From: JAOZHU01 sp964506435
GTDB taxonomy: Archaea > Thermoproteota > Bathyarchaeia > Bathyarchaeales > Bathycorpusculaceae
NCBI GenBank assembly: GCA_964506435.1
Contig: CAZDLK010000004.1
Location: 1 to 64,000, forward strand
Length of the DNA stretch: 64,000 bases
Reading direction: 5' to 3'
Shown: piece by piece, positions 44,300 to 53,422 of the stretch
Position numbering within the stretch: the first letter of the stretch is position 1
Layout of the letters: every line of letters begins with the position of its first letter
The notes under the pieces: model-generated
Told to the model about the DNA's origin: nothing
Seen by the model: only the letters and a program-made list of their open reading frames with translations
Databases searched by the model: none
Translations under genes and position numbers: made by a program

Positions 44300-44989
44300 T
44301 GTGTGTCAGTGAGTTATTGGAGCCAGAGGTTAATTGAGTTTTCTTCACTAAGCATAAAAATTGCGCGTGGGCGACTGAGCAGCAAACAGACGTTTCAGGT
44401 TTGAACTCGCCTGCCGCATATGAAAACTGAGCATCCAACTTAAGAATAGCCCATAAAACGCAAATAACTGATTTCGCCTCAAGCCTTTATCGCAATTATT
44501 TGAGCCAAGAGCGAGCGCGTTTGCTTAGCCCCATCAGAACGTGGCTCGTTACGGAAGCGCCCAACGCACTATTTCATCGCGTTTGTTTTTCTGGGGAAAA
44601 ATCTACTCTGCGTTTTTTGTAGCAAGGGATTTCGTGCTCAAACAGTGGCACTTTTTTCACTTCTACGCTCTCCGCGCGTAAATCGATGGTTAAAGTTTAA
44701 AAGTTTTTTGGGCAAGAAACTGTAAACTTCCCATTTCAAGTGAACTGAGTGTAGTCGCAGCGTTGAATACGACGCTGGAAAGGGCAGTTGAGGAGAGCGT
44801 TAGCGACTTCTAATTGAACGCGCGGTTCTCTTCAGAATAACTGTTGCAGTGAGATTGGAGTTTAGTGTTTGTCAAGAAATCTTGACTAAGAAAAGCGCGT
44901 TGCGGGCTTGTTTGGTCAAGAAACCTTTACAAAAACCCTTTTATCAGAAAAAACCTTAAGGCACGCATGTTTAAGGAGCGAAGCATACA
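44300..44989. other. Long intergenic region before the Kelch protein gene
   Basis: About 690 bases without a clear gene. It contains a perfect inverted repeat with 7-bp arms GTCAAGA/TCTTGAC at 44871-44886, a further GTCAAGAAA at 44915-44923 and a hairpin CAGCGT/ACGCTG near 44758-44778. A 28-codon frame is noted separately at 44574-44660. No RNA gene could be recognised. Confidence 0.45.
44574..44660 (-). CDS. Possible 28-residue protein
   Basis: A GTG-started frame (MKKVPLFEHEIPCYKKRR and ten more residues) lies behind GGAGAG at about 8 bases, with an AT-rich TATA-like box further upstream. The product is basic and polar. It is very short and unrecognised, so it is only a candidate. Confidence 0.25.
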   Translation of the reverse strand: MKKVPLFEHEIPCYKKRRVDFSPEKQTR

Positions 44990-46684
44990 GTGACTATTTC
45001 GCTCAGTCTGTCCACTAACAAGAAAGCAACTCGCGTTTTGGTTCTTCAACGCGTGAACAGAGGTCTCGCTTTTTTGTTCGCTCTATTTTTTCTATCAGCC
45101 CTATGCATGGTCATCACGGAACCTGTATTTTCCGCTGATAACGCGCCTGAAAATTCTTGGATATCGAAAACACCGATGCAGCAGGCCAGAGGTCGCCTTG
45201 GGGTTGCAGTGGTTAACGGAAAAATATACGCCATAGGCGGCTGCACACCGAATCTCTCAGGTAACGTCATAACAGCGGACACCGTGTATGGTCCAGTCGT
45301 CGGCACAAACGAAGAGTACGACCCAGCAACAGACACATGGACTTTTAAGTCGTCGATGCCAACGCCACGCAGCCAATTCGGAATAGCCGTTTACCAAAAC
45401 AAAATCTACTGCATAGGCGGATACCTCAGCGACGGCAATGTGACAGGAGTAAACGAAGTCTATGACCCCGCTACGGACAAATGGACGACAAAAACAGCTA
45501 TGCCCACCGCTAGAGTTGTGCCGCAGGCAAACGTTGTAAACGGCAAAATTTACCTAATAGGCGGCAGATTAATCCCCTATAGGCTTTATGAACCTGCCAT
45601 GGTGACCGAAGCTTATGACCCCGCAACTGACTCTTGGACCACAAAAACTGCGCCACCCTACCGAATTGTCGGCGGCGCTTCAGCAGTGGTCGGCAACAAG
45701 ATATACGCTATAGGTTCACGAACTTCACCCAACGCGGTATACCTCCAAATCTATAACCCTGCAAGCGACAGCTGGAGTTATGGGGCAAATCCGCCCACGT
45801 ACGGGTCATCCGCAATTGCCGGCGTAACTTCTGGAGGAGACGTTCCTAAAAGAATCTACTTTTTCGATGAGAGCGCCACGTACATCTATGACCCAGCGAA
45901 CGATAGTTGGGTTACTGGCGCGCGCATGCCTACCGCACGCGGCTACACAGGTCTCGCTGTTGTGGACAACTTGTTTTATGTGTTAGGCGGTATAGTGGCT
46001 CCGTTTGAGGGCTACATAGTGATTACAGGACCTAGCGCCGCAAACGAAGTGTACACGCCTGCTTTGTCAGTCGGCACTGCACCAACAGTCTCGGTGATTT
46101 CGCCTGAAAACAAAACATACCCCTCTGAAACTCCCTTAAACTTCTTTGTTGATGAATCGCCCTCATGGATGGGATACAGCCTTGACGGGCAACCCACTGT
46201 GACAATTGAGGGAAACACAACTCTCACAGGACTAACTGAAGGAAACCACCGCATAACAGTCTACGCAAAAGATATTCTTGGCGAATCAGGTTCTTCCGAA
46301 ACCACCTACTTCACAGTCGACACTACTCCGCCGCAGATTCTAATTTTATCGCTGGAAAACAGAACATCCGACGCCTCTGGCATTTGCTTGAAATTCACAG
46401 TAAACGAGTCATGCTCGCAGATGTCCTACAGCCTTGACTCTCAGGAACAAGTTCCCGTAACCGAGAACATCACACTAACCAACTTGCCAAGCGGAACACA
46501 CAGCATAACCGTGTACGCCCAAGACGCCGCAGGAAACACCAATGCATCAGAAACAATCTACTTCACCATTGCAGAGCCTTTCCCAACAACCCTCATCATA
46601 GCCTCAGTAGTAATCGCAGCCGTCGCTGTCGGCATAGCCATACTCTGCTACTTCGAGAAACACCGCCACCAAACGAAAAAGTAA
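44990..46684 (+). CDS. Kelch-repeat surface protein with two Ig-like repeats and C-terminal anchor
   Basis: A signal segment (about residues 25-48) precedes about six Kelch blades, each with a GKIYAIGG-type strand and an EVYDPATDKWT-type strand (about 60-355). Two similar Ig-like repeats (about 365-455 and 456-540) share the pattern YSLD-Q and GTHSITVYAQDAAGN. A membrane helix and short basic tail end the protein. It is probably an S-layer-associated or adhesion protein facing outwards. Start is GTG behind AAGGAG. Confidence 0.88.
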   Translation: MTISLSLSTNKKATRVLVLQRVNRGLAFLFALFFLSALCMVITEPVFSADNAPENSWISKTPMQQARGRLGVAVVNGKIYAIGGCTPNLSGNVITADTVYGPVVGTNEEYDPATDTWTFKSSMPTPRSQFGIAVYQNKIYCIGGYLSDGNVTGVNEVYDPATDKWTTKTAMPTARVVPQANVVNGKIYLIGGRLIPYRLYEPAMVTEAYDPATDSWTTKTAPPYRIVGGASAVVGNKIYAIGSRTSPNAVYLQIYNPASDSWSYGANPPTYGSSAIAGVTSGGDVPKRIYFFDESATYIYDPANDSWVTGARMPTARGYTGLAVVDNLFYVLGGIVAPFEGYIVITGPSAANEVYTPALSVGTAPTVSVISPENKTYPSETPLNFFVDESPSWMGYSLDGQPTVTIEGNTTLTGLTEGNHRITVYAKDILGESGSSETTYFTVDTTPPQILILSLENRTSDASGICLKFTVNESCSQMSYSLDSQEQVPVTENITLTNLPSGTHSITVYAQDAAGNTNASETIYFTIAEPFPTTLIIASVVIAAVAVGIAILCYFEKHRHQTKK

Positions 46685-46747
46685 CCACATCCGCCTCTAA
46701 CAAACCCAATCCCAACACACGCAAATAACGAAAAACAGTTCACCCAA

Positions 46748-46863
46748 TCATATTTGGAGCCTATTAGTGGTTCTATGCAGTAACCTATAGGAGGTAGGTC
46801 TCCAGTGCTTCTTCCACAGCTATTTATAGTTTATATAGGGGGTATAGACTTTCCACGCGCTAG
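46748..46863 (-). repeat. Dispersed repeat, copy B (full length)
   Basis: On the minus strand it runs from CTAGCGCGTGGAAAGTCTAT through CCCCCTATATAAACTATAAA, CACTGGAGACCTACCTCC, TATAGGTTACTGCATAGAAC to AATAGGCTCCAAATATG. The first half matches copies A and C; the second half matches D and E. It begins about 40 bases after the stop of the Pol IV gene, in the same orientation. Confidence 0.75.
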
Positions 46864-46903
46864 TAGTTTCGCGTTTGTTCAACTGGGTTTACTTGCTTTG
46901 CGT

Positions 46904-48007
46904 TTAAGTGCTTTGGAAAAAGTTTGATAGCTGTTTCTGTTTGGTCTCTTCTTTGGTGAAATTTGCGATTTTCACGCCGACTCTGCGGATTTCAAGTTCC
47001 GATTCGCTGAGGAATTTCTCGAAAAGGGCCTTCACTGCCTCTTTAAGAACTGCCATGTCGTTTGTGGGTTTCGCCAGAGTTTGCGATCGACTGTGAACGT
47101 TCAAGTCAGACATGATGGCTATTATTCCGACTTGTTTGAAGTTGAGTTTTCTTTCAGCAAGCTCCTTGTAGACATCTTCTGTGAGTTGACTGGTTTTTTC
47201 CAAAATAACTGTCAAGTCGCGTGTGTTTTCCTTTAAAGTGGCGATTCTGCTGATGGATTCTGCTTCGCCTGCTTCCTGCACTGGTTCGTCGTCAACGCCG
47301 TTAGCTGCGTTGTGAAAGTAAACGCCTAAGGTTTTGCCGAAAATTTCCACCAGCCGTTGCACGTCAAACCTTGCCAAATCGCCAATCGTTTTAATGTTTA
47401 GCGTTTCCATTTTTGCGGTTGTTTTCCGTCCAACACCTATTAAACGGTCAACAGGCAACGGTGCGAGAAAAACTGCAGCGTCTTCAGGCTTTACCATTGT
47501 TAACCCATCAGGTTTTTGGCTGTCGCAGGCAATTTTGGCAACAAGCTTGTTTGGTCCAACGCCCACAGAAAAACTGAGACCACTCTGATGTTTCACTTCG
47601 TCTTTTATTTTCTGCGCCAACGCCTTTGCTGCTTCAAAGTTGCCTTGAACTTTCTGCGTTACATCCAAATAGGCTTCGTCTATGCCCACTTGCTCAAACA
47701 CGTCAGCGTAACCCTTCAGCGCCTGCATTATCTTGTCGGAAACCTGCTCGTAAAACTCGTCATCCACAGGCAAAAAAACCGCTTCCGTGCCCTCCAAACG
47801 CTTTTTCGCTAAAAACAACGGAACCCCAGATTTCACCCCGTACTTTCTAGCCACGTAATTAGCGGTGCTAACTGCGCCGCTGTCTTCAGTGCGACCAGAG
47901 TACATGCCCACGACAACAGGTTTGCCTTTCAATGCAGGGTTCCGCAGTTCTTCGCATTGGGCAAAGAAATAGTCCAAATCCACCAGCATTACAACACGCG
48001 TTCGCAT
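46904..48007 (-). CDS. dinB: DNA polymerase IV (Y-family translesion polymerase)
   Basis: The catalytic residues are in LVDLDYFFAQCEE, YSGRTEDSGAVSTANYVARK and GIDEAYLDVT. The helix-hairpin-helix region (LIGVGRKTTAKMETL) and the little-finger domain follow. The C-terminus QKQLSNFFQST resembles a PCNA-binding peptide (QxxLxxFF). I start at the ATG at 48007, behind GGAG at about 10 bases, which gives a normal family N-terminus; the frame stays open into the upstream gene. It bypasses DNA lesions, and it follows the SplB-like gene by 5 bases. Confidence 0.95.
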   Translation of the reverse strand: MRTRVVMLVDLDYFFAQCEELRNPALKGKPVVVGMYSGRTEDSGAVSTANYVARKYGVKSGVPLFLAKKRLEGTEAVFLPVDDEFYEQVSDKIMQALKGYADVFEQVGIDEAYLDVTQKVQGNFEAAKALAQKIKDEVKHQSGLSFSVGVGPNKLVAKIACDSQKPDGLTMVKPEDAAVFLAPLPVDRLIGVGRKTTAKMETLNIKTIGDLARFDVQRLVEIFGKTLGVYFHNAANGVDDEPVQEAGEAESISRIATLKENTRDLTVILEKTSQLTEDVYKELAERKLNFKQVGIIAIMSDLNVHSRSQTLAKPTNDMAVLKEAVKALFEKFLSESELEIRRVGVKIANFTKEETKQKQLSNFFQST

Positions 48008-48012
48008 GTGGC

Positions 48013-48882
48013 TCAAGCTCCTTTTGCGCTTTTGGGCATTAGCCATGAGCCGTCGCATGGTGCAGTGTTTAGCTGGCTGAGGTTTTCCCTGCAAACCCCA
48101 AATTTCATGCCGTTTTCCACAGTTAAACTGCGCACTGTAGTCATGAGTTTAAGTCTTAACGTTTTAGGCAGAAGCGTGTAGCCGCCTGTTTTTTCTCCTT
48201 CATGGAAATATAGTGGTTTCAGTTTTTCCGAGGTTTCCGGCATAACTGCTGCGAAGCGTTGCCAATTGTCGCTTTTGATTTTGTAGGTTGAGCTTGTCAC
48301 GTGTTTTACGCCCATGCTTGCCAAAGAGGCAATTAGGCGTTTGGGGTTGTCGTTTACGAATGGGATTACGGGGTCTATGCGCACGGACACTGGAATGCCC
48401 TTGCGGATGAGTGTTTCAACGGTTTTCAATCGTTCCGTTGCCGATGGCGCTTGCGGCTCAATTAGTTTCGCTTTCGCGTCATCGTCTGTTGTGATTGTCA
48501 CCGCGACTGTGGCTGGAACTTTGCTTAGCAGGTCTGTATCGCGCGTGACTAAAGTGGATTTGGTGATTACTTGAATTTGGCAATTGTTCTGTGCGAGAAT
48601 TGCGAGGCATTTTCGCGTTAAGCCCTGTTCAGCCTCCAAACGCGGATACGGGTCAGAGGAGTTAGACATGGACACTGTTTCGCCTTTCAGCTTTGCTGCT
48701 TCGCGTTGTAAGCTTTGCGGCAAGTGTTTTTTCGGTCGGCACTCTGCAAAGCGGGGAATGTAGCTGGAAGCGTAGCAGTAAACGCATGCGTGGTCGCATC
48801 CCGTGTACGGGTTAAAAGTTAGTTTCGGCGGGCACGTGCATAGGCTGGAACGCCAAGGGTCAAACCTCGAAATCGCTGGCAC
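48013..48882 (-). CDS. Radical SAM protein, SplB/Rv2578c-like
   Basis: The radical SAM cluster motif CDHACVYC sits near residue 29 in the setting NPYTGCDHACVYCYA, typical of SplB-type proteins (spore photoproduct lyase and its non-spore relatives). The rest fits the partial TIM barrel (SNSSDPYPRLE, VITKSTLV, RIDPVIP). It starts with GTG. Linkage to dinB 5 bases downstream suggests a DNA repair role, but most relatives have no proven substrate. Confidence 0.88.
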   Translation of the reverse strand: MPAISRFDPWRSSLCTCPPKLTFNPYTGCDHACVYCYASSYIPRFAECRPKKHLPQSLQREAAKLKGETVSMSNSSDPYPRLEAEQGLTRKCLAILAQNNCQIQVITKSTLVTRDTDLLSKVPATVAVTITTDDDAKAKLIEPQAPSATERLKTVETLIRKGIPVSVRIDPVIPFVNDNPKRLIASLASMGVKHVTSSTYKIKSDNWQRFAAVMPETSEKLKPLYFHEGEKTGGYTLLPKTLRLKLMTTVRSLTVENGMKFGVCRENLSQLNTAPCDGSWLMPKSAKGA

Positions 48883-48935
48883 TGAGTTTCACTGGTGATA
48901 TAGTGTGGCGGAAGCCAGACAAAAACCATTCGCAG

Positions 48936-49691
48936 CTACTTTTGTTTTCGATGTTTTTTCTTTTTATGTTTTCTTCTGTAAAGGATTACTGCGGCTATCA
49001 CTGCGGCTATGGCTATGCCTGCTGCGGCTGCTTCGATTATCGGCAGTAACGGTTCTTCTTTTGGCGCTAGGTAGAAGTCTTTGATTTTCCATAGTAGCGC
49101 AGCGGTTTCGTCTGTGCTGTTTGTGGTGACTCGTTCAGTGTACCATTCAAGCATTACTCCTGTTTCTCTGTCGAAGAACATGTTGTCGAAGACGTAAACG
49201 TAGCCTTCCATGGTTGTGGAGTTTGACTCGTAGTAGGCGACTTCTTTTTCGCCGAAGGGGTAAGTTTTGGTTGTGGTTCCGTTTATTGTGAAATTGTAAT
49301 CTCCGTAAGGATACACAATGTTCTGCGTAGTAAGTTTAGGTGAAACAATCATGCCCCAAGCTCTAATGCCGGAACCTGACATTATGTTCACCATTCCATC
49401 TGCAGTTTGCACGGTTCCATTTTTGTAAGTTGAAGTTATGTTCATGAGCACCATTAACCCTGCGACTTCTGTTATTGTGAGTTTGATTGTGTCTGTTTTG
49501 TTCATTTCTAACGCGTCTGTTGGTATTTCTGCAGTGGAGTCAGTGGAGTTCCAGAAGACGTAAAAGTTGTAAGTGAACTCGCTACCGGGAGTAACTCCAG
49601 GTGTCGGCGTGGTTACAGCCCATGCGCTTCCAAGGGTCATTGAAAATAAAAGTGACAGGAGAAATGTGGCGAAGAGCGGTTCTTTTCTCAT
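48936..49691 (-). CDS. Surface protein with signal peptide and C-terminal anchor
   Basis: A signal peptide (residues 1-25, ending LGSAWA), an NxS/T-rich beta-type outside domain, one membrane helix (about 218-238) and a strongly basic tail (RRKHKKKKHRKQK). The topology fits an archaeal cell-surface protein. I do not recognise the outside domain. It faces away from the radical SAM gene at 49846. Confidence 0.7.
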   Translation of the reverse strand: MRKEPLFATFLLSLLFSMTLGSAWAVTTPTPGVTPGSEFTYNFYVFWNSTDSTAEIPTDALEMNKTDTIKLTITEVAGLMVLMNITSTYKNGTVQTADGMVNIMSGSGIRAWGMIVSPKLTTQNIVYPYGDYNFTINGTTTKTYPFGEKEVAYYESNSTTMEGYVYVFDNMFFDRETGVMLEWYTERVTTNSTDETAALLWKIKDFYLAPKEEPLLPIIEAAAAGIAIAAVIAAVILYRRKHKKKKHRKQK

Positions 49692-49845
49692 ATGGCATCG
49701 TCCAGTATAACGCCTTAAGCTGGTTTTTATTGTTTTTGGCTTCTCAAGGATATCAAGCTGAATTGCTGCGGTACTCGGTTTTCAATGTTCAGGGCAAAAG
49801 CGTTAGTGTTATTTAGCCGTGTCTCTGGTCTAGCTATGAGCAAAT

Positions 49846-50475
49846 ATGCCTATGGAAGAAGAGCCAAGAACAGTCTACTGGTTAGGCAACAATCTTTACT
49901 TGAATATAACCAACAAGTGCTCGAACAAGTGCATATTCTGCATCAGAAACTTTAAGCGTGGCGTCGGCGACTTCACGCTTAAGCTGAAAGAGGAGCCTTC
50001 TTGTGCACAGGTTATTGCGGAGCTCAGTGAAGCAGTGGGCAGGAAAGCTTGGAAGGAGATTGTTTTTTGCGGTTTCGGCGAACCAACAGCAAGATTGGAT
50101 TGCCTTGTTGAGGTTGCGCGTTGGATTAGGCAGAGCTACGGCAAGCCTGTGGTGATTCGGGTGAACACGAATGGGCATGGCTACGTGCTTAACGCTGGCA
50201 GAGATGTGGTTGCAGAGTTGAAGGCTGCTGGCGTGGACAAAGTGAGCGTGAGCTTGAACGCGCATGATGAGGCGACGTATAATGAGGTTTGTATGCCCGT
50301 GTTCGCTGGGGCTTACGCTGCGGTTTTGGATTTTATTGAGAAAGCCAAGGGCAGGTTGGATGTGGAGGTTACGGCTGTGACTACGCCTGAAGTTGAGTTG
50401 TATAAGGTTGAAGCTTTGGCGAAAAGTATGGGTGTGAAGTTTCGGTTGCGCGTGTGCATTCCGTGCTTCTGGTAA
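49846..50475 (+). CDS. Radical SAM protein, TatD-linked type
   Basis: The cluster motif CSNKCIFC follows NLYLNITNKC, and GFGEPTARLD and RVNTNGHG match SAM- and barrel-forming strands of the short (about 200-residue) radical SAM proteins named for linkage to TatD. Here no tatD gene is adjacent. The chain ends at CIPCFW, with two further cysteines that may hold a metal. Its reaction is unknown. Confidence 0.85.
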   Translation: MPMEEEPRTVYWLGNNLYLNITNKCSNKCIFCIRNFKRGVGDFTLKLKEEPSCAQVIAELSEAVGRKAWKEIVFCGFGEPTARLDCLVEVARWIRQSYGKPVVIRVNTNGHGYVLNAGRDVVAELKAAGVDKVSVSLNAHDEATYNEVCMPVFAGAYAAVLDFIEKAKGRLDVEVTAVTTPEVELYKVEALAKSMGVKFRLRVCIPCFW

Positions 50476-50500
50476 ATACTGGTGCGCTGTTGCGATTTTT

Positions 50501-50535
50501 TTCTATACCCCCCTTATATAAAGCAGCTATAGACG
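50501..50535 (+). repeat. Dispersed repeat, partial copy F (core)
   Basis: TTCTATACCCCCCTTATATA followed by AAGCAGCTATAG matches the core of copies B and C and lies 25 bases after the stop of the radical SAM gene, same strand. Confidence 0.5.
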
Positions 50536-50625
50536 CGGTTAAGTTGTCTTAAGATGAATGAGGTTACCTCGGCTGGTTATAGATGAAAAAAGGGAGGTTA
50601 GGATAGTATCCCATGTTGGAGTTGG

Positions 50626-50805
50626 TTACGTTCTTTTGGGTTCGGGGATTTCTCGTTCCATTAGTACATAAACGCCAGAAATTCCAGTGGGAGCGCCTAA
50701 ACCGCCTAGCGATTTAGCCTGCCAGCCTTCTTTCGCCATTTGATTAATTTGCGCCACAAGTTTCCGGCAACTTCCGGTATCAAAGAGAATTTCGTATTCT
50801 TTCAT
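50626..50805 (-). CDS. Small conserved-looking protein, 59 residues
   Basis: The frame begins MKEYEILFDTGSCRKLVAQI, continues with MAKEGWQAKSLGG and ends VYVLMEREIPEPKRT. The strand-helix-strand layout with KEGWQ resembles small DUF4177/DUF1737-type proteins, whose role is unknown. A GAGGG ribosome binding site lies 7 bases before the ATG at 50805. It is divergent from the molybdopterin gene. Confidence 0.75.
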   Translation of the reverse strand: MKEYEILFDTGSCRKLVAQINQMAKEGWQAKSLGGLGAPTGISGVYVLMEREIPEPKRT

Positions 50806-50976
50806 TCAGAAGCCCTCATTTGACATATCAATAGCCCTGCTTTTAAAATGTGCTTCCGCACTTTTGTGAAAGTTGTGACTGATACTTTCTGCTTCGTTCT
50901 CCGTTTCGTCCCTTTCCACTTGTGTTCCAGCAAACTTTATTTTCTCCGCTCGGCAAGTTTCTATTTGGGTTTTTGC

Positions 50977-51573
50977 GTGTCTTCTGAAAGTCAAAACGTG
51001 AAAAAGCTGCCGCCAAATCAAACGCCTATTAAGCGTCTTCTACGGTGGGGAATAGACCATCCAGGCATTACTCGTTCAAATCCGAAGCTTGACTTGGAAA
51101 CTTACACTTTAACCATCAACGGCGAAGTAGCAAATCCCATGACGCTCAACTGGAGCGACATTTTGAAGTTGCCTGCAAGTGTTTCAGTAAGCGATTTTCA
51201 CTGTGTTGAAGGCTGGAGTGTACTCAACTGCAAGTGGGGAGGCATCCGCTTCAACGAAATAACGCGCTTAGCTAAGCCGCTGGAAACAGCCACAGCAGCC
51301 ACTTTCGAGTGCGCAGACGGCTACACAACTTCATTGACGCTTGTGGAACTCGCAGAAGATAACGTGCTGTTGGCTTACAAGCTGGATGCAAAACCCTTAG
51401 AGGAAGGCTTAGGCTTTCCGTTGCGGCTAGTGGTGCCCAGCAAGTACGCTTACAAAAGCGCCTTATGGGTCACGCGCATACGGTTTACCAGCAAAAAAGA
51501 GTTAGGTTTTTGGGAAAAACGCGGCTACAGCGACACGGCTGATGTGTGGAAAAACGACCGCTTCTCCCGCTAA
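50977..51573 (+). CDS. Molybdopterin-binding oxidoreductase (sulfite oxidase fold)
   Basis: The protein carries the molybdenum-ligand cysteine in SDFHCVEGWSV, LDLETYTLTINGEV and GFPLRLVVPSKYAYKSA, as in the short YedY/sulfite-oxidase-fold domain. It lacks a dimerisation or haem domain. The frame opens at 50848, but the first 43 residues are unlike the family and a TATA-like box at about 50932-50945 lies inside them. I therefore place the start at GTG 50977, or possibly GTG 50998. It is probably cytoplasmic; its substrate is unknown. Confidence 0.85.
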   Translation: MSSESQNVKKLPPNQTPIKRLLRWGIDHPGITRSNPKLDLETYTLTINGEVANPMTLNWSDILKLPASVSVSDFHCVEGWSVLNCKWGGIRFNEITRLAKPLETATAATFECADGYTTSLTLVELAEDNVLLAYKLDAKPLEEGLGFPLRLVVPSKYAYKSALWVTRIRFTSKKELGFWEKRGYSDTADVWKNDRFSR

Positions 51574-51619
51574 ACTTGCCCTTTAGAAAGTGTTTCCTTG
51601 CCGCAACGTGCAGACTACG

Positions 51620-52267
51620 CTAGGTCTCTATAGCTTCCCTTTTCGCAGTAACCTGTGTAGTAACGTCGGGGAGTTGCTTCTTTATTCTTTCCTCCGCGGC
51701 TTTTTCAGCTTCTTCCAAGATTTTCTCTGCCTCAGCGTTCGCTGCTTCGATGTTCACGGGTAACCCGCCAGTTTGGTTAGTTGATGTAACAATTTCACTC
51801 AACAAGCCACCGATATTCTCCAATTCACGGTTTGCCTCTGGAAAAATACCCGACATTTCCGTGCGGATGTTGTTAAGCACGCTGGCTGCTGGCGCAAGCG
51901 CCGTGACGACATCGCCAAGCTCTGTCACCGTGGTAAGACGCATAGAAATGCTTTCCAAAGCAAGTTTCGAGTGCATCAGCATCTTCTCAACCTTACGTAT
52001 TTCCGCAAGTTCTCCAGCAAAAATATTCGCGCGCCCCGTATCTCTCTCAGAAATCGCCGTCACAACACGCTTAAAAAGCGTAGCGTCGCGTTTCTCAAAA
52101 CGTTGACAAGCGTTATCCAACTTGTGAACTTGCACGTCTATCTGCCTAGCAGCTGTAGTAATCTGACCCTTCACATCACTAGGCGGACTAGTTGCGTTCT
52201 TAATCTTGTCAGCAATAGATGTTTGCTTCTTGTTTTCCTTCCATTTGCGAACGAAATTTTTCGGCAT
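51620..52267 (-). CDS. ESCRT-III / CdvB-like (Snf7 family) protein
   Basis: The 215-residue protein is almost entirely helical: a basic N-terminus (KNFVRKWKE), a long helical hairpin (about 30-110) with ELAEIRKVEKMLMHSKLALESI, then LGDVVTALAPAASVLNNIRTEMSGIFPEAN, a stretch shared by archaeal CdvB proteins. The C-terminal part is an acidic-basic helix. CdvB forms filaments that constrict the cell membrane in division, driven by the ATPase CdvC, which is not in the window. No winged-helix extension binding CdvA is seen, so it may be a CdvB paralogue. Confidence 0.85.
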   Translation of the reverse strand: MPKNFVRKWKENKKQTSIADKIKNATSPPSDVKGQITTAARQIDVQVHKLDNACQRFEKRDATLFKRVVTAISERDTGRANIFAGELAEIRKVEKMLMHSKLALESISMRLTTVTELGDVVTALAPAASVLNNIRTEMSGIFPEANRELENIGGLLSEIVTSTNQTGGLPVNIEAANAEAEKILEEAEKAAEERIKKQLPDVTTQVTAKREAIET

Positions 52268-52757
52268 GTTACTTTGCTCCTTAAAAACCAGTAATCCTCA
52301 ATCACACTTCAAGCCGCACGCGCCAACGGGAGCAATTCCGCGCTAAACTGCAATTGACTGCTTCGAGAAAATGTAGTTTCCAATTTTTAGTTCACCATCC
52401 TTTTTTGGGGGGCATCGCTCCATAAAAAAATTGTTTGAACTAATAGGCTAAATACTGGGCATTCTGAAGCTGCATTTTAGATGCCTACGCCTAAAAGTTT
52501 CAGCTAAACTACGCTGTAACTGTTAAGCCATTAATGAAACAAAGCAAAAAACCAAATAAATACGCGCATGCCTTTTCGCGGTGTTACATGGGGTATTCAG
52601 AGAGTAAAAAAACGCGTTATAACGGGCACAGTTAACATGTAAAAAACGATTTGCTTCACACGGCAGAATACCGCTACCTGTATCATTGTTTAACAAGGTT
52701 TATTAAGCAATGCTGCATTCACTGTGTTTCCCCACAAGAAAAAAAGAGAGGATTAAA
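52268..52757. other. Intergenic region with a promoter for a small gene
   Basis: About 490 bases, AT-rich in patches, without a recognised gene. Near its end, GGTTTATTAAG at 52697-52707 forms a good TATA box, placing a transcript start near 52730, ahead of the small gene at 52758. A run of six G lies near 52409-52414. Confidence 0.45.
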
Positions 52758-52907
52758 ATGCAGCGTAACTCGAAGGCAAAAAACGTCATCCTTGCTGAAG
52801 CGCCACTTCAACAGGCTGTCGCCATAGTAGATAGCAACGCGTCAGCTGCGCCTCGGGAAAAAAGAAAAGAAGACGCAAGCAAACCCCTCTACCTCAAAAG
52901 AGTATAA
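52758..52907 (+). CDS. Small basic protein of unknown function, 49 residues
   Basis: The product is rich in K, R and A, with no clear fold (MQRNSKAKNVILAEAPLQQA, ending KPLYLKRV). A GAGAGGAT site precedes the ATG and the TATA box at 52697 gives a sensible leader. It precedes the PPC gene, which has its own TATA box at 52921. No family is recognised. Confidence 0.5.
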   Translation: MQRNSKAKNVILAEAPLQQAVAIVDSNASAAPREKRKEDASKPLYLKRV

Positions 52908-52975
52908 AACCTCAAAATCGCTTTTATACCGCCACCGTTCTCCTTCTATACTGCACAAGACAAAGAGGTTAAACC

Positions 52976-53422
52976 ATGCAATTCACTGAAGCAAAACCTG
53001 GAAGAATCTTCATTCTAAGATTACACGACGGCGACCGCTTACCAGAAGTTCTCGAACAATTCGCCGCCAAACAAAAAATCTCCAAGGCACTATGCTTCTT
53101 TTTAGGCGGAGCCAAAGAAAACAGCCGCGTCGTCGTAGGACCCAAAGACGGCAACGCACTGCCACCAGAACCCATGACTACACTGCTTAACGGTGTACAC
53201 GAAGCCTGCGGAGTAGGCACAATCTTCCCAGACGAAGAAGAAAAACCGAAACTGCACATGCACGCAAGCTTCGGAAGAAAAACAAGCGCAGTCACAGGAT
53301 GCGTGCGCCTAGGCGTTGACGTGTGGCACATAGGCGAAGTAGTCATGCTGGAACTAACTGAAACCGCCGCACGCAGAGCTAAGAATAAAGAAACAGGATT
53401 CGAGTTTCTAGAAGTCACTTGA
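52976..53422 (+). CDS. PPC/DUF296 domain protein
   Basis: The 148-residue protein matches the PPC (plant and prokaryote conserved) domain: RIFILRLHDGDRLPEVL, CFFLGGAKE, PKLHMHASFGR with the conserved histidines likely to bind metal, and GEVVMLEL. In plants the domain accompanies AT-hooks; stand-alone archaeal forms are of unknown role. GAGG lies 7 bases upstream. The 3' ends of this gene and the glycosyltransferase overlap by 8 bases. Confidence 0.9.
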   Translation: MQFTEAKPGRIFILRLHDGDRLPEVLEQFAAKQKISKALCFFLGGAKENSRVVVGPKDGNALPPEPMTTLLNGVHEACGVGTIFPDEEEKPKLHMHASFGRKTSAVTGCVRLGVDVWHIGEVVMLELTETAARRAKNKETGFEFLEVT

